A stretch of 64,000 nt of DNA from Corbicula japonica (lineage: Eukaryota; Mollusca; Bivalvia; Venerida; Cyrenidae). This document shows, in pieces, positions 10,841 to 24,500 of this stretch. The DNA lies in NCBI GenBank assembly GCA_038501625.1, contig JAZAYU010000012.1:8060001-8124000 (forward strand), read 5' to 3'. The notes beneath the pieces were generated by a model that made no database searches, was not told where the DNA came from, and saw only the letters and a program-made list of their open reading frames with translations. The translations under genes and the position numbers were made by a program. The first letter of the stretch is position 1. Every line of letters begins with the position of its first letter.

Positions 10841-11379
10841 CGTGAATTGGATTGGTTCAGAGAATATTATAATGTTATGTGGGAATTAATAAAGAAATAA
10901 ATGGGATTTAGTGAAAGTACTCTGTTTTGGTGGATTATTAAGTCAATTTCTGCAATGACATGGGATTAAAAAAGAACTGGATTTTTATAGTAAATTCACT
11001 TTAAAAGTAAAATGTTCCATACTTGACTGACTTGAATGAGAACATTTTTAAGAGGCTTAAATCAGAAAAAAAGTGTTTAAATGAAGCTTTTTTGATGTTT
11101 TAATGTGTGAACTCCTTATTTTTCTTTTTGTATGCACCCATTTAAGATGGGATTATTATAGGAACACCCATGGTGGGCGGGCGGCGGCATCCACAGCGAT
11201 GTCCCCTCTCTAACTCAAACAGTTGTTGTTGGATCCTCATGAATCTTAGGGAAAATGTTTATGGGCATAATATCTCGACCAAGTTTGATAACCACCCATG
11301 CTGTACCTACATTTTAAACAGCTATGTTTATCATTCATAACTCTTTCAACACAGTTGCAATTTCCAAATTTTCTATCAC
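10841..11379. repeat. AT-rich spacer with an old repeat relic at 11170-11330
   Basis: 11200-11300 (GTTGTTGTTGGATCCTCATG ... ATAATATCTCGACCAAGT) resembles 17015-17085, a relic of a hairpin-headed repeat family. No gene seen. Confidence 0.5.
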
Positions 11380-12065
11380 TGAGTACTGTCAGCCATACTA
11401 TTACCATTACTTATTTCCAACAGCTGTACCATTACTTTTACATATGTCATTACTATTACTTAACCATATCACTGTACCATTACTATTACTTAACACTGTC
11501 AGTATCAGCTGTACAATCACTATTTAACTTAACACTGTAAGTTGTACTATAACTACTTCTTAACACTGTCAGGTGTACCATTACTATTTCTTAACACTGT
11601 CAGGTGTACCATTACTATTTCTTAACACTGACAGGTGTACCATTACTATTTCTTAACACTGTCAGGTGTACCATTACTACTTCTTAACACTGTCAGGTGT
11701 ACCATTACTACTTCTTAACACTCTTATATGTACCATTACTATTTCTTAACACTTTCAGGTGTACCACTACTACTTCTTAACACTGTTATATGTACCATTA
11801 CTACTTCTTAACACTGTTATATGTACCATTATTATTTCTTAACACTGTTATATGTACCATTACTATTTCTTAACACTGTCAGATGTACCATTACTACTTC
11901 TTAACACTGTTATTTGTACCATTACTATTTCTTATCACTGTTATATGTACCATTACTATTTCTTATCACTGTTATATGTACCATTATTATTTCTTAACAG
12001 TGTTATATGTACCATTACTATTTCTTAACACTGTCAGATGTACCATTACTACTTCTTAACATTAC
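11380..12065. repeat. 31-bp minisatellite, about 17 regular copies from 11540
   Basis: Unit CTTAACACTGTCAGGTGTAC then CATTACTATTT. It is irregular before 11540, and TATATG/CAGGTG variants alternate. Confidence 0.92.
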
Positions 12066-12465
12066 TATTACTCTACATTGTAGGGTCCACAGTAACTTAG
12101 CTTTGTCAGACTTACTGTTAATAATACTTAACACCATTTCTATTACGTAACACTGTCAGCTCTATTGTTTCTTATCTGAATTTAACAGCTGTACCATTTA
12201 TATGACTTTAATATGGACTTTAGTGCATATGTGGAAAAATATGCAAACTATAAATCGTCAGTTAAAAGTTGGAAAGGGTTATCAGCCTTCTTTGTTCAAT
12301 TGCTTATGGCCCGTTCTGGCTTTCAATAAATGTTATATAGGTCATGCCAATTGTTGCAGAATATGGTATTTTACTTACACAATATGAAATGAATTGGTTG
12401 GAAGAAGAAATCCATTTTAATTGAGCAGAACAGTAGTAATTAGATTTTGTTTTTTGTACTTACAG

Positions 12466-12583
12466 GAGGCGTTCTCTCCGGAGACTTTGAGTCAGTTATG
12501 GAATGAGCTTGTCCGTGATGGAGAGATCACAACAGGGGATAATAACGGCCTGGTAAACAGTGCTGGAGTACTGGCAAAAAAAG
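12466..12583 (+). CDS. HERC2: HERC2 exon a (first seen)
   Basis: Acceptor TTACAG ends at 12465; donor AAAAAG|GTAATT. In phase 0 it encodes [20 protein letters not shown] then ITTG, matching the LWNEMVKDGEI block near the HERC2 N-terminus. It ends one base into a Gly codon. There is no ATG, so a preceding exon of about 25 codons is required. Confidence 0.93.
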
Positions 12584-15500
12584 GTAATTTTAATTTTCAG
12601 GCTGATCTTGATCTACAATGGTCACGCAAGATATTGTCAGCCATATATGGAGTAACAGGTTAACACACTGTTATAACATCTGTTGATTTTGGGGCTAGTG
12701 TGAGACTGAATTTCTCCTTTTCCGACGTGTTGATTTTAGGAGTGTGTAATATACTGTGGTACAGCAGTTATTGCAGTATATTTGCCAACGCTACAATATC
12801 CGGATGTGATTTTCAAATACCGGTATTTGCTATATTAATGAAATCTACTTGAAACAATGCAAATTGATCATGAATTAACTGTAATTTGTGTATTTATGAG
12901 AATTCTTGCAATCAAATTTGTTTACCATTTTATCTGACTGTTTTCTGTTACAATTCCATCTTATCTTGCACAGTTTTCAAACTGTCGTGTTAATTACTAT
13001 TTGTTTTTAACAATAAAGTTGAGCTAATACAATGTTTTGGTATGTTATTTTATTCGACATAAAAAATTGCAATATATTGCAATATGTAAGTAAAATATCA
13101 CAATATATTGTAATATCATTTTTCCTGGCAGTACCCATCCCTATGTGATTATTTATTTGTAAAAGTGTTTCTGCACTACAAAATTTAATGGTCATAATTC
13201 ATTTAACCCTAAGTAATGATAAGAAAACCATAAACTTTCAGTGTGATACGTAATCAATCTTGATGTAAAATTCTTTCAATATTAGAAATTACAAATGTTC
13301 TTGGTATAATTATGATATAACTGCCTGATTTTATTATTCACCTTCTTCCAATGAACTTTGGTTTTCTATCCACAAGGTTATAAACCTGAGCATGGAAACC
13401 AGTCTCAAATCTCAAGCATCAGATTGGCTGGAATGGTTACCAAGGTTATAAAATTGAGCATTGGAAACCAGTTGCAAGTCTCAAGCATCTGATTGGCTGA
13501 AATTGTGACTGGTCTGAGCATAAAAAAACCAGTCTCAAATCTCAAGCATCTGATTGGCTCACAAAGTGACTGGTCTTAGCATGGAAACCAGTCTCAAATC
13601 TCTAGCATTTGACCAGTCACCATTTCAGCCAATCAGATGCTTGAGCTTTGAGACTGGTTTCCATGCTCAGTTTTATAACCTTCAGCATACTAGTTTTAAA
13701 AGACAGAAAAATTGGCACTGCAGCAATGCAGATATCTCCGACAGATGCCTCCATATCACTGGAAGTCATTATAGCTGATACTAAAGATCTAAGGTTACAA
13801 ACTATTACACTTATTGTTTCATATGGTTTTATAATTGGCACTAAAGGAGTTGTGCTGTTTCACATTCAGGGAAAACTTGCTGCTAATGCAGAAATATAAA
13901 CTGTTGTAGTGGTATTGTTAGTTTATTAGTATTCATGGGGTACTCAGAGTTCATTAATATTCATGGGTGACCATGAGTTCATTAATGTTTATGGGTAACA
14001 TAGGTTCATAAATATTTATGGATACCATGAGTTTATTAATATTTACGGGTAATATACGTTCATTAATATTTATGGGTACCATGAGTTCATTAATATTTAT
14101 GGGTAATATACGTTCATTAATATTTATGGGTACCATGCGTTCATCAATATTTATGGATACCATGAGTTCATTAATATTTATAGGAACCATGAGTTCATTG
14201 ATATTTATGGGTACCATGAGTTCATTAATATTTATGGATACCATGAGTTCATTAATATTTATGGGTACCATGAGTTCATAAATATTTATGGATACCATGA
14301 GTTCATTAATATTTATGGATACCATGAGTTCATTAGTATTTATGGGTACCATGAATTCATAAATATTTATGGATACCATGAGTTCATTAATATTTATGGG
14401 TACCATGAGTTCATTAATATTTATGGGTACCATGAGTTCATTAATATTTATGGGTAATATATGTTCATTAATATTTATGGGTACCATGAGTTCACAAATA
14501 TATATGGGTAATATACGTTCATTAATATTTATGGGTACCATGAGTTCTATGATATTTATAGGTGCCATGAGATCATTAATATTTATTGATACCATGAGTT
14601 CATTAATATTTATGGGTACCATGAGTTCATTAATATTTATGAAGTCTCATGAGTTCTTTAATATTTATGGCTACAATGAGTTCATTAATCTGAGTGCATT
14701 AATATTTATGGGTACCATGAGTTCATAAATGTAAATGGGTACCATGATTTCATAGATATTAATTGGTACCATGAGTTCATGAATATTCATGGCAGATTTC
14801 AAATGCTTAACTCTTTCCTCCATATATACACCTTTATCGCAGGGAACAAAAGGGTAGATCCAGAACTACATCCATGCCATCAGATCATGATCTGCTCTGA
14901 TCACTTTTTTATTTGCTAGGTTATTTCTTTCAGAAAACTGAATAGTGCAGATTCTGACTTGGATCTACACTGATCACACATGTAATATAATATAATTATG
15001 GACTAAAGGGTTTAAAGTACAGCGCTGGTCATTGCTCTGGCGGGGTGTTTAATACTTTCATTTAGCAACAGATTGGATCAATTATGATCACAATCACCTG
15101 TTGATGTTTGACAGGCATCTTGTTCTAGAAATATTTCATGCCTACTAATGATTTTTCCAGGCACAATGAACTGTGGTCATAACTCTTTACTCTTGTTCAG
15201 AAATACTTACTGACTGTTATTGGTGTTTATGCCATATTCTCCAGACAGCTGTTGTGTTATTGAATTATTCTTGGTGATGAACTTCATTATTTGTTGAACT
15301 GTTTTCATTTTCTTTTAAAGTTACAGGAGTTCATGGGGGAAGCCTGTGCCCAAGATCATAAAACTATATCTGGAGATCAGTCTCAAGTCTCAAGCATCTG
15401 ATTGGCTGAAATGTTGACCAGTCGCCATTTCAGCCAATCAGATCCTTGAGATTTGAGACTGATCTCAAAACTTAGTTTTATGATCTTCGGCCCTTGGCTC

Positions 15501-18500
15501 AGAACAAACAAAATGGCAGCAGCTATTAACAATTAACAACCTCTCCCCTCTTCCCAAACCAATGTCTCCTTTTTAGACCACTACTGTAGGAATTTGCCTG
15601 TAGAAATACATGTACCTAATCACAAACATACTTTATTTTATTATTATGATAGTCTCTATATAAACTTATAGTCAAAGTTCTATTTATGATTATAAAAAAG
15701 TTCTATTTATGATTATAAGATAGCTCCCCCCCCACGCCTCAACAATGCTACATATTGAGACCACTGCTGTAGCAGTTTATTTGTAAAAGTACCTGTACCT
15801 AGTTACAAATACTTATTTTTATTATGATTATCTATAAACTCTGGTTGAGTTATGTTTATGATGGCAGCTTTCACTTTGAACTCTTTGAAGAGTCAAGTTT
15901 GTTTACATTGTTTCTTCCAGCAATAATTTTTTAGGCATCCGTGCCTACTCTTGACAGCACTTTGAGTGGTGAATGCTAAAGGTTCCAAGTAATATTAAAT
16001 AAAAAATCAGATACAGTCGGGCTCCGTTATATCACGGTCCGTGGGGTCCATCCCCTCAAATCGCGTTATTATCAGATCCGCGATATTCGCGGGACAAAGA
16101 ACTTGTGCTATTCTTAGGTCCGTACATGTATAACTCGTAACATTTTATCGGTTATTGAAAATAAATCCTTTGCTTGCATGTTGTTTTTTTATTATCTAAT
16201 AGGTGCTATAAAATTATTACTTTGTGAATTTAACTCACAAAAGTTTATACTGCGGGCGTTCGTCTAATGCGGAACTCATGTATTTGTTTGACCTGTACGC
16301 TGTTTTGAATGAAAACAATACGCTTGTAGTTTTAATCTTTATTGTTTTAATCTTCAATCATCATTTCTAAAATAATATTGTAAAACATGTCAAATGTAGG
16401 CATGAGCTTCTCAAATTAGAAGCCAATTAACAACATCTAACACCTTTGTCATGCTATCTGCAGTAGGTGCGAAAAACAACCATTCAGTAACCATTTCGCA
16501 TACGTGATTAGGTGCCCCAGTGTTTGTACAACAATTTATTACTTAACAATTTTATGACAGTTTGATATTTTAATAAACATAGGAAACAATCAACAGTTCA
16601 TAAAGAAACATTTTACAATTGTTTCAACGATTCTCGGTACGTTAATGAACGAGCGTCATTGTCTTTATCGATTAACACGGTATTAACGTTGTTACTTCCC
16701 TTTTTTTCCCTTTCCAAATATACAAAAAATGGCCATTGATAGAATTTTACTATCTTTTATGAAAAAAACAGGGTCCAAGGGTCGACCGCGTTATATTGGA
16801 TTTCGCGATATAGCGGATCGCGATATAGCGGAGCCCGACAGTACAACCTTTTTGCCTTTAACTTCACAACTTGTGTTAATTTTCAGCTGCTGTTATTCCT
16901 TTATTTTTTTATACACATTCGAAATCACTTCAGGCACTTCAGAGTTATGGCCCTTTATTTATGCAAAAAATGGCAAATGCACCTTGTCTGCTCTTTTAAT
17001 CAAACAATAAATTACTGTTGTTGTCCAATCTTCATGAAACTTGGAGAAAATATTTATGGTCATAATAACTTGACCAAGTCCATAACCAGCCTGCGTTAAA
17101 ATGCCCTGTAACTTACTATTTATGTGGCTGGTTATCAAATTCATTATAGAAGTACATACTGTGACATAATTGACACCTCTGCAAACAATCCATGATTCTT
17201 TGGTATTAACCCGGCTTATTTTGTGGCACTTTGGCACTCTTGTCTAATCGTAATTATGTTTATGATATTTATTATATCTGTGCAACATTAAGGCTGGAGG
17301 GGGGTAGCATTTTTTATTTACAAAATTTGATGTTTTTGACATTTTAGAAGATTGTTGAAATGTTAAGAAAGAGCTGAAAATTAACATAAGCTAATTTTGT
17401 TATGATTTAAAAAAAATAATTTATAAACATTTCAAAATAATTGAATGATCAGAATTTAGATAAAATATATTTTAGGATATTTTCAAAGCGACATAATGAG
17501 TTTCTGATTCAAGTTTTATCTGTTATATGCTTAATATTATGAACATTGTATGATTGCCTTATAATTCTGTGGTATTAACATTATTAGATCTTCATATATA
17601 CGCTTTTTATGCATGTGCGACCAGTGTAGATCCATCAGCCGGCACATCCATGCTGTCTGATCAGGATCTGCACTGTCAAATTTTGGTCAGAAATAACCTA
17701 AGGAATCATGAAGCAAACAGTGCAGATCCTGATCAGATGGCACGGATGATCAGTGGAAGTCAGCAGTCAAAGGTCAAGGTCAAGATAGCAGTTTATTTAA
17801 ATTGTTGTTGTATTTGAAGAACATGATAAAATGGGGTCCCAACAGGAAAAGGTGTCTAAATTGGTCATATTTTTTTACATTTTAGTTACTATTTTTGGTT
17901 AAAATTTACAATTTTATTTTATGCTTTCCAGTGGATTATACGATTTTCTCGGTGAAATAAAAGTTGTTTTTCACTGTTTTCAAACAGTGGAATATCATTT
18001 TTAGCTCGACTATTCGAAGAATATGTCGAGCTATTGTACTCACTTGGGCGTCGGTGTCGGCGTCGGCGTCGCCGTCGCCGTCGGCGTCCCGCTTTGGTTA
18101 AAGTTTAAGTGCAACCTACCTATATATTAAAAACTACTATAGCTACAGATTTTAAACTTGGCACACTTGTTCATCATCATGTCCCGAGTGTGTTTGCCAA
18201 GAACCATAACTCTAACTTTCATTTTGATCAAATTATGGCCCTTTTTTGACTTAAAATTTCAGGTTAAAGTTTGCGTGCAAGCTACTGTACAAACTCATAA
18301 CTTCAATACTACCTATACTACAGCTTTAAAACTTGGCACACTTGTTCATCATCATGTCCCGTGTGTGTATGCCAAGAACCATAACTCTAACTTTCATTTT
18401 GATCAAATTATGGCCCTTTTTCGACTTAGAATTTCAGGTTAAAGTTTGCGTGCAAGCTACTGTACAAACCCATTACTTCAATACTACTTATACTACAGCT

Positions 18501-21500
18501 TTGAAACTTTCAACACTTGTTAATCATCATATCCCAAGTATGTATGCCAAGAACCATAACTCTAACTTTCATTTTTATCAAATTATGCCCCTTTTTCGAC
18601 TTAGAATTTCAGGTTAAAGTTTGCGTGCAAGCTACTGTACAAACTCATAACATCAATACTACTCATACTACAGCTTTGAAACTTTCAACACTTGTTAATC
18701 ATTATGTCCCAAGTGTGTATGCCAAGAACCTTAACTATAACTTTCATTTTTATCAATCATGCCCCTTTTTCGACTTAGAATTTCAGGTTAAAGTTTGCGT
18801 GCAAGCTACTGTACAAACCCATAACTTCCATACTACTCATACTACAGCTTTGAAACTTTCAACACTTCTTCATCATGATAATTCAAGTTTGTCTGCCAAG
18901 AACCATAACTCTAATTTTCATCTTGTACAAATTATGGCCCTTTTTCGACTTAGAATTTCTGGTTAAAGTTTGCGTGCAAGGTAGTTACTTAAATACTTCT
19001 TGTACTATAGCTTTGAAACTTAAGACACTTGTTTACCATCATGACCCTGACTATGTGTGCCAAGAACCATAACTCTTTCTTTCATTTTTAATCAAATAAT
19101 GGCCCTTTTTCGACTTAGAATTTCAGGTTAAAGTTTGCGTGCAAGATAGTTACTTTCATACTTCTCGTACTACAGCTTTGAAACTTAAGACACTTGTTTA
19201 CCATCATAACTCTTTCTTTCATTTTTAATCAAATTATGCCCCTTTTTTTACTTAGAATTTCAGGTCAAAGTTTGCGTGCAAGCTAGTTACTTTCATACTT
19301 CTTGTACTATAGCTTTGAAACTTATTCATCATCATGACCCTGACTATGTATGCCAAGAACCATAACTCTTTGATTTTTTTCAAATTACTGCCCTTTTTAG
19401 ACTTAAAAATTAAGGTTTAAAACTTTGTATACCTTTATTTTATCTTACATCAGGTTTATTTTCAAAGGCCCATAACTCATCCTTGCTTTTTTAACTTTGA
19501 TTTTTGCCCTTTTCACTTGAAATTAGAATTAAGACTTATAAATAATTCTTAAAGGTTCAATGTTAGTGTTATTCATATGTCATGCTATAGAAAATGTTTA
19601 AAACAGATGTACTTAACATAATTTGGTTGAAAGTGTTGAGTAATTGTGGGGTGGGTGGGGGCATAGACTATACTATACTATACTATACCATACCATACCA
19701 TACCATACCATACCATGCCATGCCATACCATACCATACCATACCATACCATACCATACCATACCATACCATACCATACCATACCATACCATACCATACCA
19801 CACCACACCACACCACACCAAACCATACCATACCATACCATACCATACCATACCATACCATACCATACCATGCCATACCATACTAAACTATACTATTACT
19901 ATATTATTACTATACTATACTATACTATACTATTACTATACTATTACTATACTTTTACTATACTATTACTATTACTATACTATACTATACTATACTATAC
20001 TATACTATACTATACCATACTATTCCATACTATTACTATTACTATACTATTACTATACTATTACTATACTATACTATACTATTACTATACTATTACTATA
20101 CTATACTATACTATACTATACTATACTATACTATACTATACTATACTATTACTATACTATTACTATACTATACTATACTATTACTATTACTATTACTATT
20201 ACTATACTATTACTATACTTTTACTATACTATTACAACACCATACTATACTATACTATACTATACTATACTATACTATACTATACTATACTATACTATAC
20301 TATACTATACTATTACTATACTATTACTATACTATACTATACTATACTATACTATACTATACTATACTATACTATACTATACTATACTATACTATTACTA
20401 TTACTATTACTATACTATTACTATACGTTTACTATACTATTACAACACCAGCAACACCAACACCACCACCAACAACATCAACACCACCACCAACAACAAC
20501 ATCAACAACAACACCAACAACCAACACCACCACCACTTCCACCACCACCACCAGCAACAACACTACCACCACCAACAACAACACCAACAATGACAACACC
20601 AGCAACCAGCATACCATACTGTACTACACCAAGCCACACCACTATAGGTGGGCAAAGATAGTGGGTTGATGGGTGTGGGATCAGGGGTGTATGGGCTGGG
20701 TTGTGTAAACCCAAAAAAATCTACAAGAATAAATTAAGTGTAATTTATTGATTTCCTAACTTGGATTAAGAAACTTTTGTTCATGTGTGTTTGTTGGAGG
20801 CGTCATAAACTCCTGAATCACTCCCCAGTTTAAATGAAGCCCAGTTACAATGTGCTTAATAATTCTGACTTTTCGAATAGTCGAGCTTGCAGTCGTTTCC
20901 GACTGGCTCTTGTTATTTTCACTGTTTTTCACGTTGGTACCCAAACGTACAGACCATTCCGAATGAGAATGTTTAGAAAATGGTTCCAATTTGGTATGTG
21001 TGACATCATGATGTTACGTCATAAACAAATGTTTTGGCGCCATTTCATGCAATTTTTCTGTCGAATTCACATAAATTGTGCACTAAAAGCTTAAAATAAA
21101 AAGATTTTTTTTTCCAGCGAAAGATTAAAAAAAATATTTCTCTTGTGATCTCCGAAATGATGTATTTTCACTTGTGGCTTTGCCACTCTGGAAAATACGA
21201 ATTCCCGAGATTACTCGGTGATATATATTTCTATCTTACACTTGTAAAAACAAATATCCTCTATATCTTTTATTTTTATATAACTAATAAGAGATTTTGT
21301 TACACATTTTGAAAACATAATGATTGTATGCATAAAAAATAATGTTGTCTTCTCAATTTATATATATCATTTATCATTTCAAAAAATGACGTCAATTGTC
21401 CAAAAGTACCTTTTCGCATTTATTTACTTGCCCAAAATAATTTTTTCGGCGTTAGCTGTCTAAGCTCACTTTTGACCTAATTTATTAACCAATGAAGTGT

Positions 21501-24500
21501 TCTAAATAATACTCGTATTATATTATTATGCAGCGGGAAAATTAAATAAACTATTTCGATTGGTAGCCATTTCCACCGGAGAGGCATCTAGCAGGGTGAA
21601 GAGGTATCTAGTGGGATTTTTAAACAATTAGTTAATACACTGTTTGAAACGATTATTGCTGTGACGTTTAGATCTTTTCTATTCTCTTGTGTTGAAAGAT
21701 GTTGAAATGAGGCACACTACAGTACTCGTCATTGACTAGGATTTTTTGTCAACAACAATACAGTCACTCTTTTACATCAACCTATACAAAATGAAAGTGA
21801 AAGTACGTGGAAATGGCTTAAAGAAAACGATGTTACACTTTCACTGTAAAGCTGAAAATTTAAGTACTAATGAAATATGCGAGCTTTAATTATTGTAATC
21901 TTTGTAAGTATTTAGTTCATGGAAATTTATCCCAGCTCTTTCAGTAATTGAAATGTTTACATGTCTCTTAAATCGGGAAGCTGTATATAATATGCTACGC
22001 GATATAAACAATGAGTTCGCTATGTAAGTCTTGAAGTCTTCACTAAATATATTTTATTCTTTCAGCAATTGATATATCATCTGATACATTATGTTTTAAG
22101 AATAAACACAACCAATGACTTTTACAATACGTTTCTTATATAAAACTCATTCTTTATCGCGACTGAGGATTTTANNNNNNNNNNNNNNNNNNNNNNNNNN
22201 NNNNNNNNNNNNNNNNNNNNNNNNNNNNNNNNNNNNNNNNNNNNNNNNNNNNNNNNNNNNNNNNNNNNNNNNNNNNNNNNNNNNNNNNNNNNNNNNNNNN
22301 NNNNNNNNNNNNNNNNNNNNNNNNNNNNNNNNNNNNNNNNNNNNNNNNNNNNNNNNNNNNNNNNNNNNNNNNNNNNNNNNNNNNNNNNNNNNNNNNNNNN
22401 NNNNNNNNNNNNNNNNNNNNNNNNNNNNNNNNNNNNNNNNNNNNNNNNNNNNNNNNNNNNNNNNNNNNNNNNNNNNNNNNNNNNNNNNNNNNNNNNNNNN
22501 NNNNNNNNNNNNNNNNNNNNNNNNNNNNNNNNNNNNNNNNNNNNNNNNNNNNNNNNNNNNNNNNNNNNNNNNNNNNNNNNNNNNNNNNNNNNNNNNNNNN
22601 NNNNNNNNNNNNNNNNNNNNNNNNNNNNNNNNNNNNNNNNNNNNNNNNNNNNNNNNNNNNNNNNNNNNNNNNNNTACTTCAATACTACTTATACTACAGC
22701 TTTGAAACTTTCAACACTTGTTAATCATCATATCCCAAGTATGTATGCCAAGAACCATAACTCTAACTTTCATTTTTATCAAATTATGCCCCTTTTTCGA
22801 CTTAGAATTTCAGGTTAAAGTTTGCGTGCAAGCTACTGTACAAACTCATAACATCAATACTACTCATACTACAGCTTTGAAACTTTCAACACTTGTTAAT
22901 CATTATGTCCCAAGTGTGTATGCCAAGAACCTTAACTATAACTTTCATTTTTATCAATCATGCCCCTTTTTCGACTTAGAATTTCAGGTTAAAGTTTGCG
23001 TGCAAGCTACTGTACAAACCCATAACTTCCATACTACTCATACTACAGCTTTGAAACTTTCAACACTTCTTCATCATGATAATTCAAGTTTGTCTGCCAA
23101 GAACCATAACTCTAATTTTCATCTTGTACAAATTATGGCCCTTTTTCGACTTAGAATTTCTGGTTAAAGTTTGCGTGCAAGGTAGTTACTTAAATACTTC
23201 TTGTACTATAGCTTTGAAACTTAAGACACTTGTTTACCATCATGACCCTGACTATGTGTGCCAAGAACCATAACTCTTTCTTTCATTTTTAATCAAATAA
23301 TGGCCCTTTTTCGACTTAGAATTTCAGGTTAAAGTTTGCGTGCAAGATAGTTACTTTCATACTTCTCGTACTACAGCTTTGAAACTTAAGACACTTGTTT
23401 ACCATCATAACTCTTTCTTTCATTTTTAATCAAATTATGCCCCTTTTTTTACTTAGAATTTCAGGTCAAAGTTTGCGTGCAAGCTAGTTACTTTCATACT
23501 TCTTGTACTATAGCTTTGAAACTTATTCATCATCATGACCCTGACTATGTATGCCAAGAACCATAACTCTTTGATTTTTTTCAAATTACTGCCCTTTTTA
23601 GACTTAAAAATTAAGGTTTAAAACTTTGTATACCTTTATTTTATCTTACATCAGGTTTATTTTCAAAGGCCCATAACTCATCCTTGCTTTTTTAACTTTG
23701 ATTTTTGCCCTTTTCACTTGAAATTAGAATTAAGACTTATAAATAATTCTTAAAGGTTCAATGTTAGTGTTATTCATATGTCATGCTATAGAAAATGTTT
23801 AAAACAGATGTACTTAACATAATTTGGTTGAAAGTGTTGAGTAATTGTGGGGTGGGTGGGGGCATAGACTATACTATACTATACTATACCATACCATACC
23901 ATACCATACCATACCATGCCATGCCATACCATACCATACCATACCATACCATACCATACCATACCATACCATACCATACCATACCATACCATACCACACC
24001 ACACCACACCACACCATACCATACCATACCATACCATACCATACCATACCATACCATACCATACCATACCATGCCATACCATACTAAACTATACTATTAC
24101 TATATTATTACTATACTATACTATACTATACTATTACTATACTATTACTATACTTTTACTATACTATTACTATTACTATACTATACTATACTATACTATA
24201 CTATACTATACTATACCATACTATTCCATACTATTACTATTACTATACTATTACTATACTATTACTATACTATACTATACTATTACTATACTATTACTAT
24301 ACTATACTATACTATACTATACTATACTATACTATACTATACTATACTATTACTATACTATTACTATACTATACTATACTATTACTATTACTATTACTAT
24401 TACTATACTATTACTATACTTTTACTATACTATTACAACACCATACTATACTATACTATACTATACTATACTATACTATACTATACTATACTATACTATA

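Larger units (their letters stand above)
18003..20887. repeat. Composite repeat bounded by inverted 16-mers, nested in an older repeat
   Basis: Starts AGCTCGACTATTCGAA (18003-18018) and ends with its exact reverse complement TTCGAATAGTCGAGCT (20872-20887). Inside: a GTCGGCGTC-rich patch (18047-18090), about seven tandem ~175-bp units (18120-19390), a CCATA/CTATA/TTACTA microsatellite (19668-20424) and a CAACAC/CACCAC tract (20431-20600). Flanks 17938-18002 and 20905-21260 align with the two parts of an uninterrupted relative at 33888-34380, so this block looks inserted. No protein can be supported; the long Tyr/Ile/Leu/Thr frames are microsatellite translations. Confidence 0.75.
18474..22174. 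repeat. Left copy of the 3.7-kb duplicated contig end
   Basis: Matches 22675-26376 base for base at an offset of 4201 before and 4202 after the microsatellite. The visible differences are in the microsatellite (for example the CCAAACCATA interruption near 19815). It ends exactly at the N gap. Confidence 0.95.

Noticed and set aside
12202..12465. Upstream HERC2 start exon
   Set aside because: The 61-codon frame at 12202 lacks the expected RLDSKWLK-type sequence and a donor; the initiator exon was not found in the window.
13954..14728. Frames of up to 222 codons with a 9-residue repeat
   Set aside because: Translation of the 27-bp minisatellite.
19594..20661. A 355-codon Tyr/Ile/Thr-rich frame and its near-twin at 23795-24871
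   Set aside because: CTATA/CCATA/TTACTA microsatellite translations, and the twin is the duplicated contig end.
22115..22705. Frames running through the N gap
   Set aside because: They consist of unknown residues; no evidence of coding.
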